NCBI GenBank assembly: GCA_011316305.1
Contig: SAUG01000055.1
Location: 248,001-312,000, forward strand
Length of the DNA stretch: 64,000 bases
Direction of reading: 5' to 3'
Source of the DNA: Rusavskia elegans
Taxonomy: Eukaryota; Ascomycota; Lecanoromycetes; Teloschistales; Teloschistaceae
The notes under the pieces were generated by a model. The model was not told the DNA's origin, searched no databases, and saw only the letters and a program-made list of their open reading frames with translations. The position numbers were made by a program, and so were the translations under genes. Positions 1 to 11,995 of this stretch are shown one piece after another (positions within the stretch are counted from its first letter, which is position 1; the number at the start of each line of letters is the position of its first letter).

Positions 1-1728
1 GCTTCCTCCATGGCTTGCTCTTGCCATTTTTGCGCCGCATTGAAGGCCGTGTATTCGTTGTCATTACCATCCTGGTCCTGGTATTGTTTGTAGAATGGCT
101 GTGCTTCGATCCGCTCGTTGAACCACAACTCCAGGATAAGGATACCTAAGGATAGCAAAGAAGTATTGCTCCCCCGAGAGGTAGTCTTGGTGGTGACAGC
201 TGATTCTGCATCGGTCGCGCTGATCTGACGTACGAGAAACGGCTGCTCCGTGTAGATGGTGTCTTTCTGATCTTGGACGAAGTAGACATCTTTCTTGCCC
301 CAACTCTCGTGAAGCCATGGACCTGTATGGAGTTGCAACATCGAATGCGCCAATGTTACGGCTATTGCCAATCTGCTTCGCCGGGGGAGTATCGCTTGTC
401 CGACAGCCGAGCTCTTCTTACCGAGAACACCTTCAAGGGTGATGATGTTCTGGATGTCGGCGAGCTTATCTTGCGGCGGCCCTGCGAGTGACAAGATGTA
501 TCGCCGGTGGTGAGCGTCCCTGAAATATCCTAGGGATGACTGCGATGACGAGCGAGATCGTAGCGTAGAACAAAGGTCGTTGATTTCTGATGCCCCGTCA
601 CAAATGGAAACCGTCGTGGGCTCCGTCATACTCGTCACGGGCTCCGTTATACTCGTCACGAACGATCCCCTGCGATCTCTAGTACCGGACGAAGTGGTTC
701 CCAGCGAAGGAGCGTTGCTCGAGTGTTGACTTGTGCTGTCGGCCAATGATCGTGGGTCGCCTTTGATAGACGGTAAAGACTCTCTGCGCTCATCCTTTGG
801 TTCGATGTCCATGAGTTCGATCTTGGCTGCGCACCAATCTGAGGAAGAGCACGTGGTAGCTGTATCTGACATTCGTTCCCCCACATGAGCAAAGTGTACG
901 TTGAATTTGACAGATGTAGGGTCCTCGATCTCATGGCCACCGTCCTCGTCAGGTCTAACCCTTTTCTCGAGAAGCAGCTTGGCTGTATGCGTAGGCGAAT
1001 CATCACACCGCCAGGCGTGTGTTAACGCAGCATGGAGATTGTGAGCGTGATCGCGGATCTGATGGAAATATCTCGTGATGGGAGACCTTCGTTTCTTGCG
1101 CATTGGTTCTAGTCTCTCGCTGTTGCCAAGGAGTGTTTGTATCTCGTTGTTGTGCCTCTCGAGCTGACTCATAAGCTTGTCCCGTCTTTTCCGGCTCAGA
1201 GTATACATGATGCGTTTCAGTTCGTACTCCAGCTTGAGCCTTCCGCTGCTAGAAGCATGCTCGATCCAGAGAGGCTATATATGAGTGTCAGCAGTCGAGC
1301 CAATACATACCAGTCGACGTGGATATACAAACACGATCCTCAACAATCTTGAGTTTGTGCTTCAATTTGTGAAGGGTCTCCTCAATATAGGAAAAAGTGG
1401 TAGTGTAGGACTCATATTCGTATTTGCCTGGCAAACGCTGTCGCAGCCTTGCGTTGAGTGTCTCATCCGCCCATGCTTTCCCACCTGGATGGTCAAGCAA
1501 GATGGACATCTCGTATTCCGATGCAACGATAGGCCCGAGTAACTCTTCGATGTTTTGGCGGAAGAAAATCCTTTGCCTTATCACGGCGTTCAAGAACGCC
1601 GCAAATTCGCCTTTGAATCTTATCCATTCTCTGATGACCTGGAAGCCATTCTCGTAGTGTTCGAGTGCGCTGATTACCAATGGGAAAGCAGCAAGGATGA
1701 GTCCAGCTGTCTCGATGCCTGTTACCAT
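1..1728 (-). CDS. DUF7580-like fungal protein, 3' end beyond window
   Basis: Two exons were assembled: 1728-1333 and 1274-1, joined by a 58-nt phase-0 intron (donor GTTTGT, acceptor TATATAG). The frame stays open to the window edge, so the C-terminus is missing. The protein starts MVTGIETAGLILAAFPLV, the usual start of a large fungal family I recall as DUF7580, often found beside incompatibility and NLR-like genes. Exon 2 carries the family's Lys/Arg-rich helical part, then a Ser/Thr-rich linker, then a C-terminal part with the motif LSLGILILELWFNERIEAQP, which resembles the degenerate kinase-like end of the family. An upstream in-frame ATG at 1758 exists, but 1728 matches the family start. 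It is transcribed away from the C2H2-ankyrin gene at 2593. Function is unknown; family assignment is from memory and needs an HMM search. Confidence 0.75.
619..660 (-). repeat. Two 21-bp tandem units inside the DUF7580-like gene
   Basis: The unit ggctccgt[c/t]atactcgtcacg occurs twice in a row (619-639 and 640-660) with one difference. In the protein it gives the 7-residue repeat VTSITEP/VTSMTEP inside the Ser/Thr-rich linker. The frame is preserved, so it looks like a tolerated linker expansion. Confidence 0.9.
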
Positions 1729-2592
1729 ATCGCACAGGGGTAGGCTGAACGTCAGCAACGTTCCATATCGATCTCAGGGATTGTTGGAAAGTCGAGCGTC
1801 ACTCTCGGTTCAGTATATGCTGGTGATCAAAGAAAGAGTGGTATGCTTTCTCCGGTCTATGGCCCCTGTCGAAGATAACTTTTGGGAGACGAGAAGAAGG
1901 CTTGACAGGCCCACTTTGACCACCGATGCGATCCGGCCTCGCACCAATTGCCTCGAACCTGGGGGCGCAAGGCTGGATCTGCCATTGGTTGTGATCGCCC
2001 CATCTCCCGCACAGTGCCATTACACAATGTCCAACATGGCAAGTAGCGTTGTCAAGAGAGCGTCCAATACATTGCGGTTTATAGGCTTTTCTTTCCTTGT
2101 ATTATGATATGTTCCTCTGGCTTCTCAGTGGCGGTTCTTATGAGCCCACCTTCATCCCACGATGCCGCTGTTTGAGCAAGATTCTGAAGAATGGAGCACC
2201 TGCAAAAGCCTCGCACCTCCGCAGGCTTTTGGCGACAACAGCTAGTGTTACGGCAAGTAGTGGAAGTGCCAATGAGATTTGTAGGATTAGTGTGGTGTGG
2301 TGGTACAAGGCTTCGAAGTTTCTGCAGCGATGCGCATGCGAGAACGACAAAAGGCAGCAAGTCATGAGACTTCATTGGCAGATGACGCCCACCTTTCCCG
2401 TCTGCACTGCAATTTGATAGGTTTGTCGTTAATGACGTGGCCGGGTTCAAATGGTCAGGTGGTGCAGCTGCCGAAGAAGTACCAAATGACCCAGGGACTT
2501 TCGATATTTGCCTCGAAGCTCTGCCTTCGAGCATCAACGTGCCAGCCGACGGAACCTCCTGTATGACATTGCTCGTCAATTCCCCTCCATGG
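1729..2592. promoter_or_regulatory. Divergent intergenic region between two accessory genes
   Basis: About 860 bp separate the start codons of the DUF7580-like gene (minus) and the C2H2-ankyrin gene (plus). Open frames on both strands here have no recognisable domains and I do not call them genes. The region must hold both promoters, but I see no specific operator. Confidence 0.4.
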
Positions 2593-5500
2593 ATGGAGCT
2601 TCATCGACGGTCCTCAATTGCTCAACAAACCTCAAAATGTTTGAAAACGTTGAGAGAATTGCTACAGAAGTGCAAGGAGCGCGACTGGAAATTCAGCGAA
2701 TACTCATCCGAAGACATAACAGATGCATTGGCCAGGTTTAGGACTTGGGTGGATAACATCGGTGCCTTACAAACAGGCGCATCATCTTTGGACCACAGAC
2801 TAAGACATGCGGACGTTCGCGATGAGGTCCTGAGGCTTCTGGGTCAGCTCTTTCAAGCATTGGAAGACCGTTAGTCTTCCACAGCCTCAGACCCTCCTCT
2901 GAGTTTTCACTAAGAAAAACAGTGTGGCAGATCGCATCAGGCGCTCGCGTACAGATGACATGGACTCCTTTCGATCCACCACTTGATATGAACTTTACGG
3001 ACGACAAAGCCAGTGACGATGACAGCGACGATAGTGATGAAGACAATGATAAGGGCGCGAGCGTAGGCAGGGCCGATGGTCATGGTGGTCTCACTACTGA
3101 AAGTCAGATACTTTATTCCTCAATCCTGGAATCGATCACCAGTCTTCTGAAGCTGTCCATGTTCATCAGGAAATCCACCAGAGGGAACACGTTCGCGAGA
3201 TCTTCAAGGGCCCAGAAGTATGAAACGCAGTACGATATCAATCACGTCCGCGACAGATTTCCTTTCGCTTCCAGATGGCCGCATCTAGTGGATCGTCTTG
3301 GAAAGGCCAACGCTCAAAGACGGCAATGGCTGTCTTACCAGAGACGCCATCGGGAGAAACTGGCTGTGTCGGCTTTACTAGACGTACATGGGACCTCCTC
3401 CGGTCCAGATGTAGCTCTCGGTCATAACGATGAAGGATCGCAACAACACACATTGGCGCGAAAAGGTATAACAGAACCCTCGGTCTGGACAAAGGAGCAC
3501 AAAGATCCGTATCCAACGTTGAGCGCTACCAAGGCTTCCACGTTTTACCAAATGAATGAACAACAAAGAGAAATCACAGGTACCGACGAATCTGAGACGT
3601 CAGGCTCGGAAACCAGCTTTGGCGATTTGGATTACGAGACAAATCTTGTGCCTCAGCCACCGCCAGAAGCAGCCGACCAGAGTCCTTTCAAGTGCCCTTA
3701 CTGCTTTTCGATCATCACCATTGCCGGGAACAGTGCCTGGAGGTAGAGTTATACCCAGCAGTACTCCTGATCAAGCGGCTGTGTGCTGAATTTGCAGTAG
3801 GAAGCACGTATATTCAGATCTTGCTTGTTATGTTTGTACACAGGATCACTGTAGTCACCCGTTATTCGAGTCTCGAGATCAATGGTTCAACCACGAATTC
3901 GAGGAGCATCGCAGGCAGTGGGTCTGTGGCTCTTGTCAGTCATCGTTCCCTTCCATCGACCTGTTCAAGGATCACATAGGCACCGAGCACCCCGGAACTT
4001 TCCTCGACAACCAGCTCGCAGCGCTCGCCACTCGATCAGCCAGACCACTGCACCGGATTTGTGCTTCCGCTTGCCCACTTTGCGATTACGAAGCGATTCT
4101 TAGGCGGAAGTTGAATCCTAGCGTTGAGGAGGGCCCGATCACAGTGCCCATCCGTACCTTCCGGAATCATCTAGGCCGTCATCTTGAGCAATTGGCGCTG
4201 TTCGTATTGCCCAAGCAGGACTTAGCCGAGCAGGATGACGATGTTGGTGATACCATGGTTGCGATCGAGGGCCAAATTACCCTCTCGGGCGATACTGGAG
4301 AATCTGATGACGATGAACGGTCGACGAGTGACACAGGTTCGGAACATAAGAATCCCGAATCGCAAGTCGGTAAGCAAAGACGCCGCTCACTACAGACCCA
4401 GTCGAAAGTCAACGAGGAGATTGAAAGCCGAGTTTCTGATGTCGCACATTCCTTGGACAGTGTGCTTGCAGAATATAAATATCCTCGGTTTTCTGGCGAA
4501 ATATTCGAGATGTTCAAGTCGCCACCAGATCTTGCGTTCAAGTGGATGCCTCCCATGGACTTTGCACCCAGTGCAAAGGATTTCGAGGTCGATGACGAGG
4601 AGCTCATGCCCAGAAGAGAGAAACCAATGTTCGGAGGTGATATCTTCACGCCTGGCTGGGTCCGTGGATATGGGTCACGAAAGGAAGGGTTTTGCGGTCG
4701 TTGCAGTCCTGGAAAATGGCATAACATTGAGGATTCCACTTACGAGAAAAACCTCACCTACATGCACGGCATAGCTTCATCGGGTCTTAGTTTACCCCGT
4801 CCTTCTGGAATTCGACAGCTCGAAGGTGAGAGGGGAAGGTGGCAAGAGACGGGAAGGTGGCAAGTGTTCTGTGACAAGTGCTGTGGCTGGAGGCAGTTGA
4901 GGAAGACTGATCTGGGCTGGAATTGGTTTCGACACTGTACAAGGGTCTGTTCCGCCTTTGATGCACCAACCTTCAACTCCTCCCTCAAACTGACCTATGA
5001 ATAGGAGCATGGAATACCCCTGTTGACGCCAAGCCTCGATTACGTGCCATCGTACCACGGTGGTGGAGCTGATGAGTGGCGGGTAGCAACTTTGGTTAAT
5101 CTGATCAGGAGGGATCACCTCGTAGAGTTTACTTCGATCCTAGGCCGGAATCCGACACTGGGAGCATTTCAGAATCGAGTGGGCCGCACCCTGCTACATT
5201 ATGCTGCCGAACGTGGAAGCGTCGTGTTCATGTTCAGCATCCGTAGAGCTCTCTCTCGCTCTGACACCAAGGCTTCCGTGATCAATATGAAGTCCATGAA
5301 TGGAGAGACTAGCCTTATGCTTGCGGCATCGCAGGGTCATATAGATGTCGTCTGGTGGCTGATCGACAACGGGGCGAATATCTATACAATGTCAGTCGAC
5401 GGAATGACAGCTCTTGATGAAGCGCTCGAGGCAGGCTTCATGCACATCGTTGGACTTTTTCTCTCAAGAATGACGGAAGAGGAGAGGAGGGAATACTATC

Positions 5501-6448
5501 TGCGAGTGGCAGGTCGACAGCTTCCGCAAGCTGCAAAGGTAGATGCTACTGGAGAAAGAGTTCTCGTATAGACCAGTCAGGCTGGGGGACGCCAATGAAC
5601 TTTCTCCGTTCCACAACGCAATCGTACAAGGCAACATGGAGGCCATCAGAATTCTACTCAGCCAAGGGGTTGATACTGAAGACTACTCACCGAGTGGAGA
5701 GAAGCCGCTAATGCTTGCGGCTTCGAGCAGTCAATACAACGTCATCGAATTGCTACTCGCTCATGGTGCCGACATCAATTCGACGTCAGCCAAGGGCTGG
5801 ACGACATTGATGCACGCTGTACGGAACGGCGACCGCGCAGTCGCCCAGCAGCTCATTTCCCACGGCACTGACGTAAACCACCTTTCACCTGACAGTTGGA
5901 CCGCTCTCGCAGAGGCCACTTTTCGAGGTTATAGGAACATCACAGCACTACTCTTAGAGCAGGGGGCTGACACCGAATCTCGTTCCTCGCACGACTTCAC
6001 GCCTCTCATGCACGCGTCTTACAAAGGCGACGAAAGAGCCGTGGAACTACTTTTGGAAGCTGGGGCTGACGTGGACGTAAGCTCTAATCATGATGAGACC
6101 GCCATCCTACTCGCAGCCGCTGGTGGGTACACAAGCATCGTATCCATGCTGCTGAAGGCTGGTGCCACGCCGGAACCTGCATGGGCCAAAGGTCCCAACG
6201 ACAATTCCGAGGAGGGCAAAAAGCAAGCGAAAGAGAAAGCCGTGGGAGAGCCAGAAGATAGGGCGCATGCGCGAGGCTGGACGCCTTTGATGCTTGCAAG
6301 TCAAGGAGGCCACCAGGAAATTGCTCGGATTTTGCTTGAAAAAGGTGTAAATACCGAGGTTAAGAGCCCACATGACAAAACGGCGCTGGAAATCGCGTTG
6401 GAGAACGGGCGGACGGAAATGGGGCCGATACTCATGGGGAGCCCATGA
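2593..6448 (+). CDS. C2H2 zinc-finger / ankyrin-repeat protein
   Basis: Five exons fit: 2593-2869, 2923-3742, 3801-4944, 5005-5512 and 5577-6448, giving 1206 residues. The N-terminus (SIAQQTSKCLKTLRELL ... LDHRLR) is the helical start typical of fungal C2H2-ankyrin proteins. An acidic linker follows, then three zinc-finger-like motifs around residues 350-480 (CPYC; CGSCQSSF...H....H; CPLCDYE with FRNHLGRHLEQLALF). About eleven ankyrin repeats fill the C-terminal third from about residue 775. Introns 1 and 2 have good signals (GTTAGT with CACTAAG and CAG; GTAGAG to TAG). Intron 3 (4945-5004) is needed to remove an in-frame TAG and has a weak donor GTCTGT but a good CTGAC branch. Intron 4 (5513-5576, donor GTCGAC) is the least certain and could instead be a frameshift. 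Role unknown; such proteins are thought to act in recognition or regulation. Confidence 0.8.
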
Positions 6449-6767
6449 TAATGTGTAATCGAGAAAGCATCGAGGTATCAGCCGGACGGGAGCTCGGAGT
6501 TCCAGAATTGAGTACGTGACCAGTGGCCATTACCACACCTTCCCCCGCCTCTTCGCCCGCTAAGGTCTCCGATCCAGGGTTTTCGAGGATATTGCGGAGG
6601 TTCAGAAACTGCTCGATAAAATGGCTACTAAGAGTCCGTTGCTTCTTTGCGTTTTCGAGAACCAGTTCTAATAGTAAGCAGGCCTTGGGTATCTTAGAGT
6701 GTATGTCCGCAACCTTGGCCCTGGCGGCAGCCTGCCAAGAGCTGTGTGGAATCAGCATACTGTTCAA
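6432..6767 (-). other. 111-codon open frame overlapping the ankyrin gene end, doubtful
   Basis: The frame overlaps the last 17 nt of the C2H2-ankyrin gene in convergent orientation. Its central part (ACLLLELVLENAKKQRTL) is helical and could be a remnant of a transcription factor tail, but I recognise no domain and see no upstream exon. The rest of 6449-7378 shows no gene. Confidence 0.2.
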
Positions 6768-7378
6768 GACGTCTCGGCAGCCTCGTCTTCAGAGTGGAAG
6801 TCTTGAGTGTAGACTGAAGACGGGATGATCGAGGAATGGGAGACACAAAGTAAGGACAAAAATCGTGTGACGTGTAGTGGAGAGGTTGTGCTAGTCAAAT
6901 TTGGAAAGACTTAAGATGTGAATGAGAGGTACCACTGATGTAAATAGGGAAGGAGCGAAGCTGTGTCTGCGCACAGTCATCATTGTGGTGTCAGCATCAC
7001 CATGCATGGAGGATCAACGAGGTGGTGCCTCAAATCGAACTTCAGTCGTCCCCGTTCACGGTGAATCATATGTTGTCGATTTCAAATAGAAGAGGTCGGA
7101 GGTCAACCAACTGCGCTTTGATAAGGAATGGCACACCGTTTGCTTGGCAGTCACGTGATGTGGTGGCACGTCGCGTGTCAAACTCCTCATCTGGGTAGTA
7201 TATTTCCATCACCGTGCTGCCGCCATACATGAGCCATTCTCCGTGACAAATAAACGGTCAGCATGATTCAATTCCCTTTTGAAAATCTGCTAACAACATC
7301 AACATCCAAGCCTTGATCTCGGGCACCGCGTCTTGAACCTGTGACTCTAAGCGTCTTACTACACTGCACTGACGAAAC

Positions 7379-8369
7379 ATGTTCCTCAATTGGGACTATG
7401 GCATTTATTTCGATTCTTGGTTCAAGCGGATGGACGGCAAGATTGACTCCATGGACACCAAAATCGACTCTATGGACGACAAGGTCGAAAGTGAGCTTAA
7501 TCTTATCGAGTCTGGCGTTGATCTCGTCCAAAGCAGTATCGATAGCGCCGAATTGAACCTGGATTGCCGATTTGACGATATTGATACGCGGATTGACGGG
7601 CTGGAAGCCAAGATCGATGGGATCGACACCGTGGTGGACATGCGGCTTGATCGTACAGAAATGAGGTTAAGGAGAAAACTTGACTGCCTTGACGAGCACA
7701 CGGCCAGGCGCTTCAAGGCCTTGGAGAAGAAGATGCAGCGCCACTTGGATGACACGCGAGCGCTAAGTCGAAACGCTTCATGTACTCAAGGCTGGCAACA
7801 GATCAAGCCAGTGTCGAATTCCAGCAATGGTAATGGTCTGGACACCGTTCCAGAAAGCCTGCCTGACACGGTGCGGAGCTTCTGGAGTCTCAAAAAGCCG
7901 TCGAATAGTGTGTGACCCGGTGGCCTCCAAATGGGCAACGCTGGCTAACATGGCGGCAGGTGACACTTTGACCGAGCTTCTCCAGTACTACCAAGTCCAG
8001 GGATATGAGCACTGGGAACAGGAAGAGGATGCTGTGGTAACCGCCGGCCCAGCTAGGTTGACAGGACATGCTTACCTCTGGCCAATATTGCGCTCAGCTG
8101 TTCGTTCCCACCCTGAGATCGCGCAACGAGCTTTGGCGGTGGAATTGGGACTGGACTACGACAGAATCCAGGCCAACATGGAAAACAAATCCACGTTCCA
8201 ACAAATTGGAGCGGCTCCGACCCAAAGTGACGAAAGCCGTGTTCCAGACCAAGGCCGCAAGCGACGGAGGGTAGATGCGACAGAAGTCATGGAGCCGGAG
8301 CGGACTTCTACTGCACGAAAATCAAGTCAGCCGGTCGCACGTCGGACTCGACGGAAGATCACGAGGTAG
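7379..8369 (+). CDS. Coiled-coil protein with basic C-terminal tail
   Basis: Two exons, 7379-7907 and 7960-8369, flank a 52-nt intron with a clear GGCTAACA branch and GCAG acceptor (phase 1), giving 312 residues. The first 120 residues are a run of heptad-like units (KIDSMDTKIDSMDDKV and similar) ending in an Arg-rich helix, so a long coiled coil is likely. Exon 2 has a compact segment around LLQYYQVQGYEHWEQ and ends in a Lys/Arg-rich tail (GRKRRRVDA ... RRTRRKITR) that could be a nuclear localisation signal. No enzymatic domain is visible. The match of the two halves across the splice site and the good branch site support a real gene. Function unknown. Confidence 0.7.
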
Positions 8370-8814
8370 TCAGAGGACGGGTCAACAACGTGGCTGCCTT
8401 CCTTCAATTCCCCCTTCGTTTCGGCATTGTATTCCTATTAAGGACACCCGCCAACTATGTGATACCTGCATCTGTGATGTACGTGCAAAGGCAGGATCAC
8501 AATTTGTCGGTGATTATTTTCACATTTTGCCAGAGCACGGCGGTACTTTGTTGGCGGAGACTTGCAGTCGATGAATTCTGCAGGCTTTCAGGCCTCCTCA
8601 TGGTGGTGGCACTCTGAGACAGACACAAGATCTCGTGTGCCAAGACCTAGCAAGATCTGGATTCTAAATCTGGCGTGGATAACAACGCTCCCGCCGCACG
8701 TGCAGTACGGCGAGCTAAAGCCAGCTTCACGCATCAGATGACGTAGCCTCCAACCCGACCTTCTTCGCGTCTGGTCAACCCACATGTTGTCCGTAGGATC
8801 CAATCTTGCAACAG
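8370..8814. other. Intergenic, no gene seen
   Basis: About 445 bp between the coiled-coil gene and the enoyl reductase. Short frames exist but none shows a domain or splice structure. It presumably holds the enoyl reductase promoter. Confidence 0.4.
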
Positions 8815-10050
8815 ATGGTTGACTTGCTCTGCAAGATGAGCTCTACGCTACGGTCGTCACCATGTCTCTCTTTACTGCTCAAGTCTTGTACCATTGCGCA
8901 CCAACCTAAAACCTCGCCCAATACTGCAAGTCTTCCGCTCGACCGCCGGCGACACATCTCCGCCTACGGCTACACCCAAGCCAAAGCTCTGGTGTATCCC
9001 AAACATGGCTCACCCGCCGACGTCCTTAACCTCCACACTCACTCGATCTCGCCTCCTCATTCCAACCTCATTACTCTCCGTACCCTTGCCGCTCCGCTCA
9101 ACCCGGCCGACATCAACCAGGTCCAGGGAACCTACCCCACTGCTCCTCCGTTCACCCAAGAACTCGGTACCACACAGTCATCCGCCGTTCCAGGAAATGA
9201 AGCCTGTTTCGAAGTCCTCTCCGCAGGCTCAGCCTGCAAATCTGTCGGTAAAGGTGATTGGGTCATCCCAAGCCGGACGGGATTGGGTACATGGCGCACC
9301 CATCTACAGGTTGCAGAAGACAAGGTCATGAAGGTCAACAAGGGTGGCTTGAAAGCCGAACAGGTGGCCACCGTGTCCGTCAACCCTGTTACGGCTTACA
9401 GGATGCTGAAAGACTTCACCCCGTTGAAAGAAGGAGACTGGTTCATTCAAAATGGAGCCAACAGCGGCGTCGGCAGAGCAGCTGTACAGCTGGGCAAGAT
9501 GTGGGGTCTCAAGAGTATCTGCGTAGTGCGGAAACGAGAAGGTGCGGAGGGTGAAGTCCTGTACAAGGAGATGCAAGAGCTTGGTGCGACGGTGGTGGTC
9601 AATGATGAAGAGATCATGGAAAAGGGCTTCGGGGAAAGGGTCAAGGAATGGACAAACAGAGGTCGCGAACCTCTGAACCTGGCATTGAATTGCGTTGGGG
9701 GCGACGCTGGGATGGCCCTGGCCAAAACCCTCGATGCCGGTGGCACGATGGTCACATACGGCGCCATGAGCAAGAGTCCGCTCAGAGTGGGTGCGGGCAT
9801 GTTGATCTTCAAGGACCTGCGGTTCGTTGGATTCTGGGTCTCGAAATGGGGAGATCGCTTCCCGGATGAGAAAGAGAAGACCATTGATGAAGTACTTGGC
9901 CTCATTAGAGATGCACGCTTCAAAGATGTACCGATGGTCGAAGTACCATGGTCGTATGAGACTAAGAAAGAAGAGTTGCTGGATGCTGTTCAGGGGACTT
10001 TGGAAGGCTTCCGTAAGGGGAAGGGAATATTCAAATTCGGTGATACTTGA
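8815..10050 (+). CDS. ETR1: Mitochondrial enoyl-[ACP]/enoyl-CoA reductase (MECR/Etr1 family)
   Basis: A single intronless frame. The first ATG is at 8815; the in-frame ATG at 8839 (MSSTLRSSPCLSLLLKS) starts a better mitochondrial presequence and may be the true start. The mature part begins near the ISAYGYTQAKAL segment. Family hallmarks are visible: LNPADINQVQGTYP, whose Tyr corresponds to the catalytic Tyr of Etr1p; NGANSGVGRAAVQLGK, the NADPH-binding loop; and NCVGG plus VTYGAMSKSP further on. Known family members reduce trans-2-enoyl thioesters with NADPH in mitochondrial fatty acid synthesis, which supplies lipoic acid precursors. Total length of about 400-410 residues fits the family. 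No anomaly in codons or frame. This is a housekeeping gene set among accessory genes. Confidence 0.93.
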   Translation: MVDLLCKMSSTLRSSPCLSLLLKSCTIAHQPKTSPNTASLPLDRRRHISAYGYTQAKALVYPKHGSPADVLNLHTHSISPPHSNLITLRTLAAPLNPADINQVQGTYPTAPPFTQELGTTQSSAVPGNEACFEVLSAGSACKSVGKGDWVIPSRTGLGTWRTHLQVAEDKVMKVNKGGLKAEQVATVSVNPVTAYRMLKDFTPLKEGDWFIQNGANSGVGRAAVQLGKMWGLKSICVVRKREGAEGEVLYKEMQELGATVVVNDEEIMEKGFGERVKEWTNRGREPLNLALNCVGGDAGMALAKTLDAGGTMVTYGAMSKSPLRVGAGMLIFKDLRFVGFWVSKWGDRFPDEKEKTIDEVLGLIRDARFKDVPMVEVPWSYETKKEELLDAVQGTLEGFRKGKGIFKFGDT

Positions 10051-10758
10051 TACTCGAGCCAGAATCTATACGCCAGTCCGCTTTGGCCTGATATGGAAGA
10101 CTTTTTTCTCGGGATTCTCGAGGTGCGAAGATTCGTGGGACCACTACTCCGCCTGACGCGAGACTTCTTCGCTGAACCGGACGTGAGATCGACAGAAAAC
10201 GATTGATAGTGCTGAAGCCTCCCGTGTCTCAACGATGCTGTCTCAATGATTCTGGGATCCAACAACTGCACTGATACCACGGTTATCCTGGTTTCGTTCG
10301 ACATTGCTGAGACCTTCCCAGCTCCGACGATACTGCCGAGTTCATGCTGGAGTCCGGATCTCACTGTGATACCGGAATTATTCCAATTCCGTTCGATCAT
10401 GCCGAGACACTCCTGGCCTCACGAAAACAACGAAGATGCTAAGCTGATGGAGCCACGGAAGGTCATCGTCCAAGCGATCTCTTAGATACCAATACTCCAG
10501 TCCCAATCGATCCAACAATTACGCTCCCTGCAATCAAATCTCCTATAATCCCTTTCCCCATAAGCCTCGACATTATCAGCGCTCGCATGTTGCCGACGCA
10601 AGCTTTCCTCTAAAAATCCAAGGGCTCGCCTTATCCTACTTCTACTTCAACAGATCAAACTCTGCAAAGAACAGATCCTAGATACAACTATCTCAAGTGC
10701 GCAAATTGTATGTGCCCTCTATACCCCGAGAGTCATGTATTTAAGATCCCACTCCAGT

Positions 10759-11094
10759 TTAGCAACACATAGTACAAACATTCTTGGCCGAACCCATCCA
10801 GTCACACCCCTCAACAAACTTAATACATCGACATGAACACAAGCTTTCGCTGAGCGTATACTCTAGAGCGCTCTCTGCCGTGATAGTGTTGCATTTCCCT
10901 TCACGAAACCTTGCAAGTCCCCCCGGTTTTATAGGCGGTATAGCTAATTTGCTAACAATATCTTGGGAATGGAGGTGGCGCGGCGACTTCTCTTCTAGGG
11001 TGATCGTTTTGAAGCAGCCGCAGTAGGTACGAGAGTCGGCGCCGACTGATGAAATTATTTGGCTTGATCCTACGGTCCCACGGTACATGATCAA
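10759..11094 (-). other. Small Cys-rich open frame, doubtful
   Basis: About 111 codons beginning with a TTG (an ATG lies two codons in, MYRGTVGSSQ). Eight cysteines sit in pairs and clusters (YCGCF, LCSCRC, CTMCC), and the frame stops straight after the last Cys pair. There is no clear signal peptide, so it is not a standard secreted effector, and no homologous family is recognised. It may be chance or a remnant of a longer spliced gene. Confidence 0.2.
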
Positions 11095-11247
11095 AGTAGA
11101 CTATACCAGATCTCGGGAAACTTCTTCGGCCACAGCGGTGCTGAGCGCCTGATTGAAGAGTCTCATGAGGACGGCTTAGGGGAGACCCTTTGAGAGACAA
11201 AGTGCGTCTTGGCTTTTTCCCGTTCGCTACAAAGGGCAGACAATATG

Positions 11248-11288
11248 TTTTTGTTTTTTTTTTTTGTTTTTTTTGTTTTTTTTTTTTT
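11248..11288. repeat. Interrupted poly-T tract
   Basis: Forty-one bases that are all T apart from three single G interruptions. It could be a simple repeat or the tail of a retroposed sequence read on the minus strand. I could not find a recognisable SINE or LINE body next to it. Confidence 0.85.
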
Positions 11289-11995
11289 GGATGCGTATCA
11301 TCTCATTTTTTCAGATTTTGCTCCCGGTCAGGAATCGAGTCGGTGGAGTTCAAGAATCCAGCGAAACAACAGGGAGTGCGGATGGTCGCAGCTTGCAAGA
11401 TGCAACGGACCGAACGGAGGGCAGAACGCATGAAGTAATAGTCGGATCGAAGTAATGAAGCGTTAAAGAGAGCACAGAGTGGATGAGCGCCTGGAGCTCG
11501 CATCGGTAATGGTTTGACTGTTTTGGTCTCTTGGATTCTTACCTGTTTGCGTTTAGCAATCTTCGGTAGCATTCTGTATTTACGCATGGAAATGTCTTAT
11601 GAGCGCTTTGATTCTCATATCTGCTGTTCTGTCTTGTTGTCTGTGACAGTGTGCTGGCCTGGATGTATTTTCGCTTGTTGGTAGATTTTACTCCAAGCCC
11701 CCAGGCTTTGGCATACCAGAAGAATTCACGGCATACATATAGCGAGATGAGTCTCCTCACAAGCCACGAGGGTAACTTTGCTTCGAGACATGTTTGGGGG
11801 ACATGTTAGGGCATAATTTAAAGTGGAGTTTGCATGATCTACAATAAAGTTTACAGACGATCTGTACATCTTCAAAGCAATAAGTATGACAATGATTTCG
11901 CGTAACATCCAAAACTATCCCAGGACCGGTGTAGCAGCAAAACCTACCTCGATGATCAATGCCAACTCCTGCTGCTTTCCCGAGGCAGCATACCT

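Larger units (their letters stand above)
10051..11995. other. Intergenic, no convincing gene
   Basis: Nearly 2 kb between the enoyl reductase and the RING gene. It contains a Cys-rich minus-strand frame (10759-11094) and a poly-T tract (11248-11288), listed separately. Other frames look like noise. Confidence 0.4.

Noticed and set aside
2079..2579. 166-codon minus-strand frame between the divergent genes
   Set aside because: No domain and low-complexity composition; it partly reads through the probable promoter of the C2H2-ankyrin gene.
4900..5010. Stop-codon readthrough of TAG at 5002 in the ankyrin gene
   Set aside because: A 60-nt phase-0 intron with a CTGAC branch removes the stop and makes the total coding length fit, so readthrough is unnecessary.
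9447..9923. 158-codon frame opposite the enoyl reductase gene
   Set aside because: Shadow of a clearly coding strand; no independent support.
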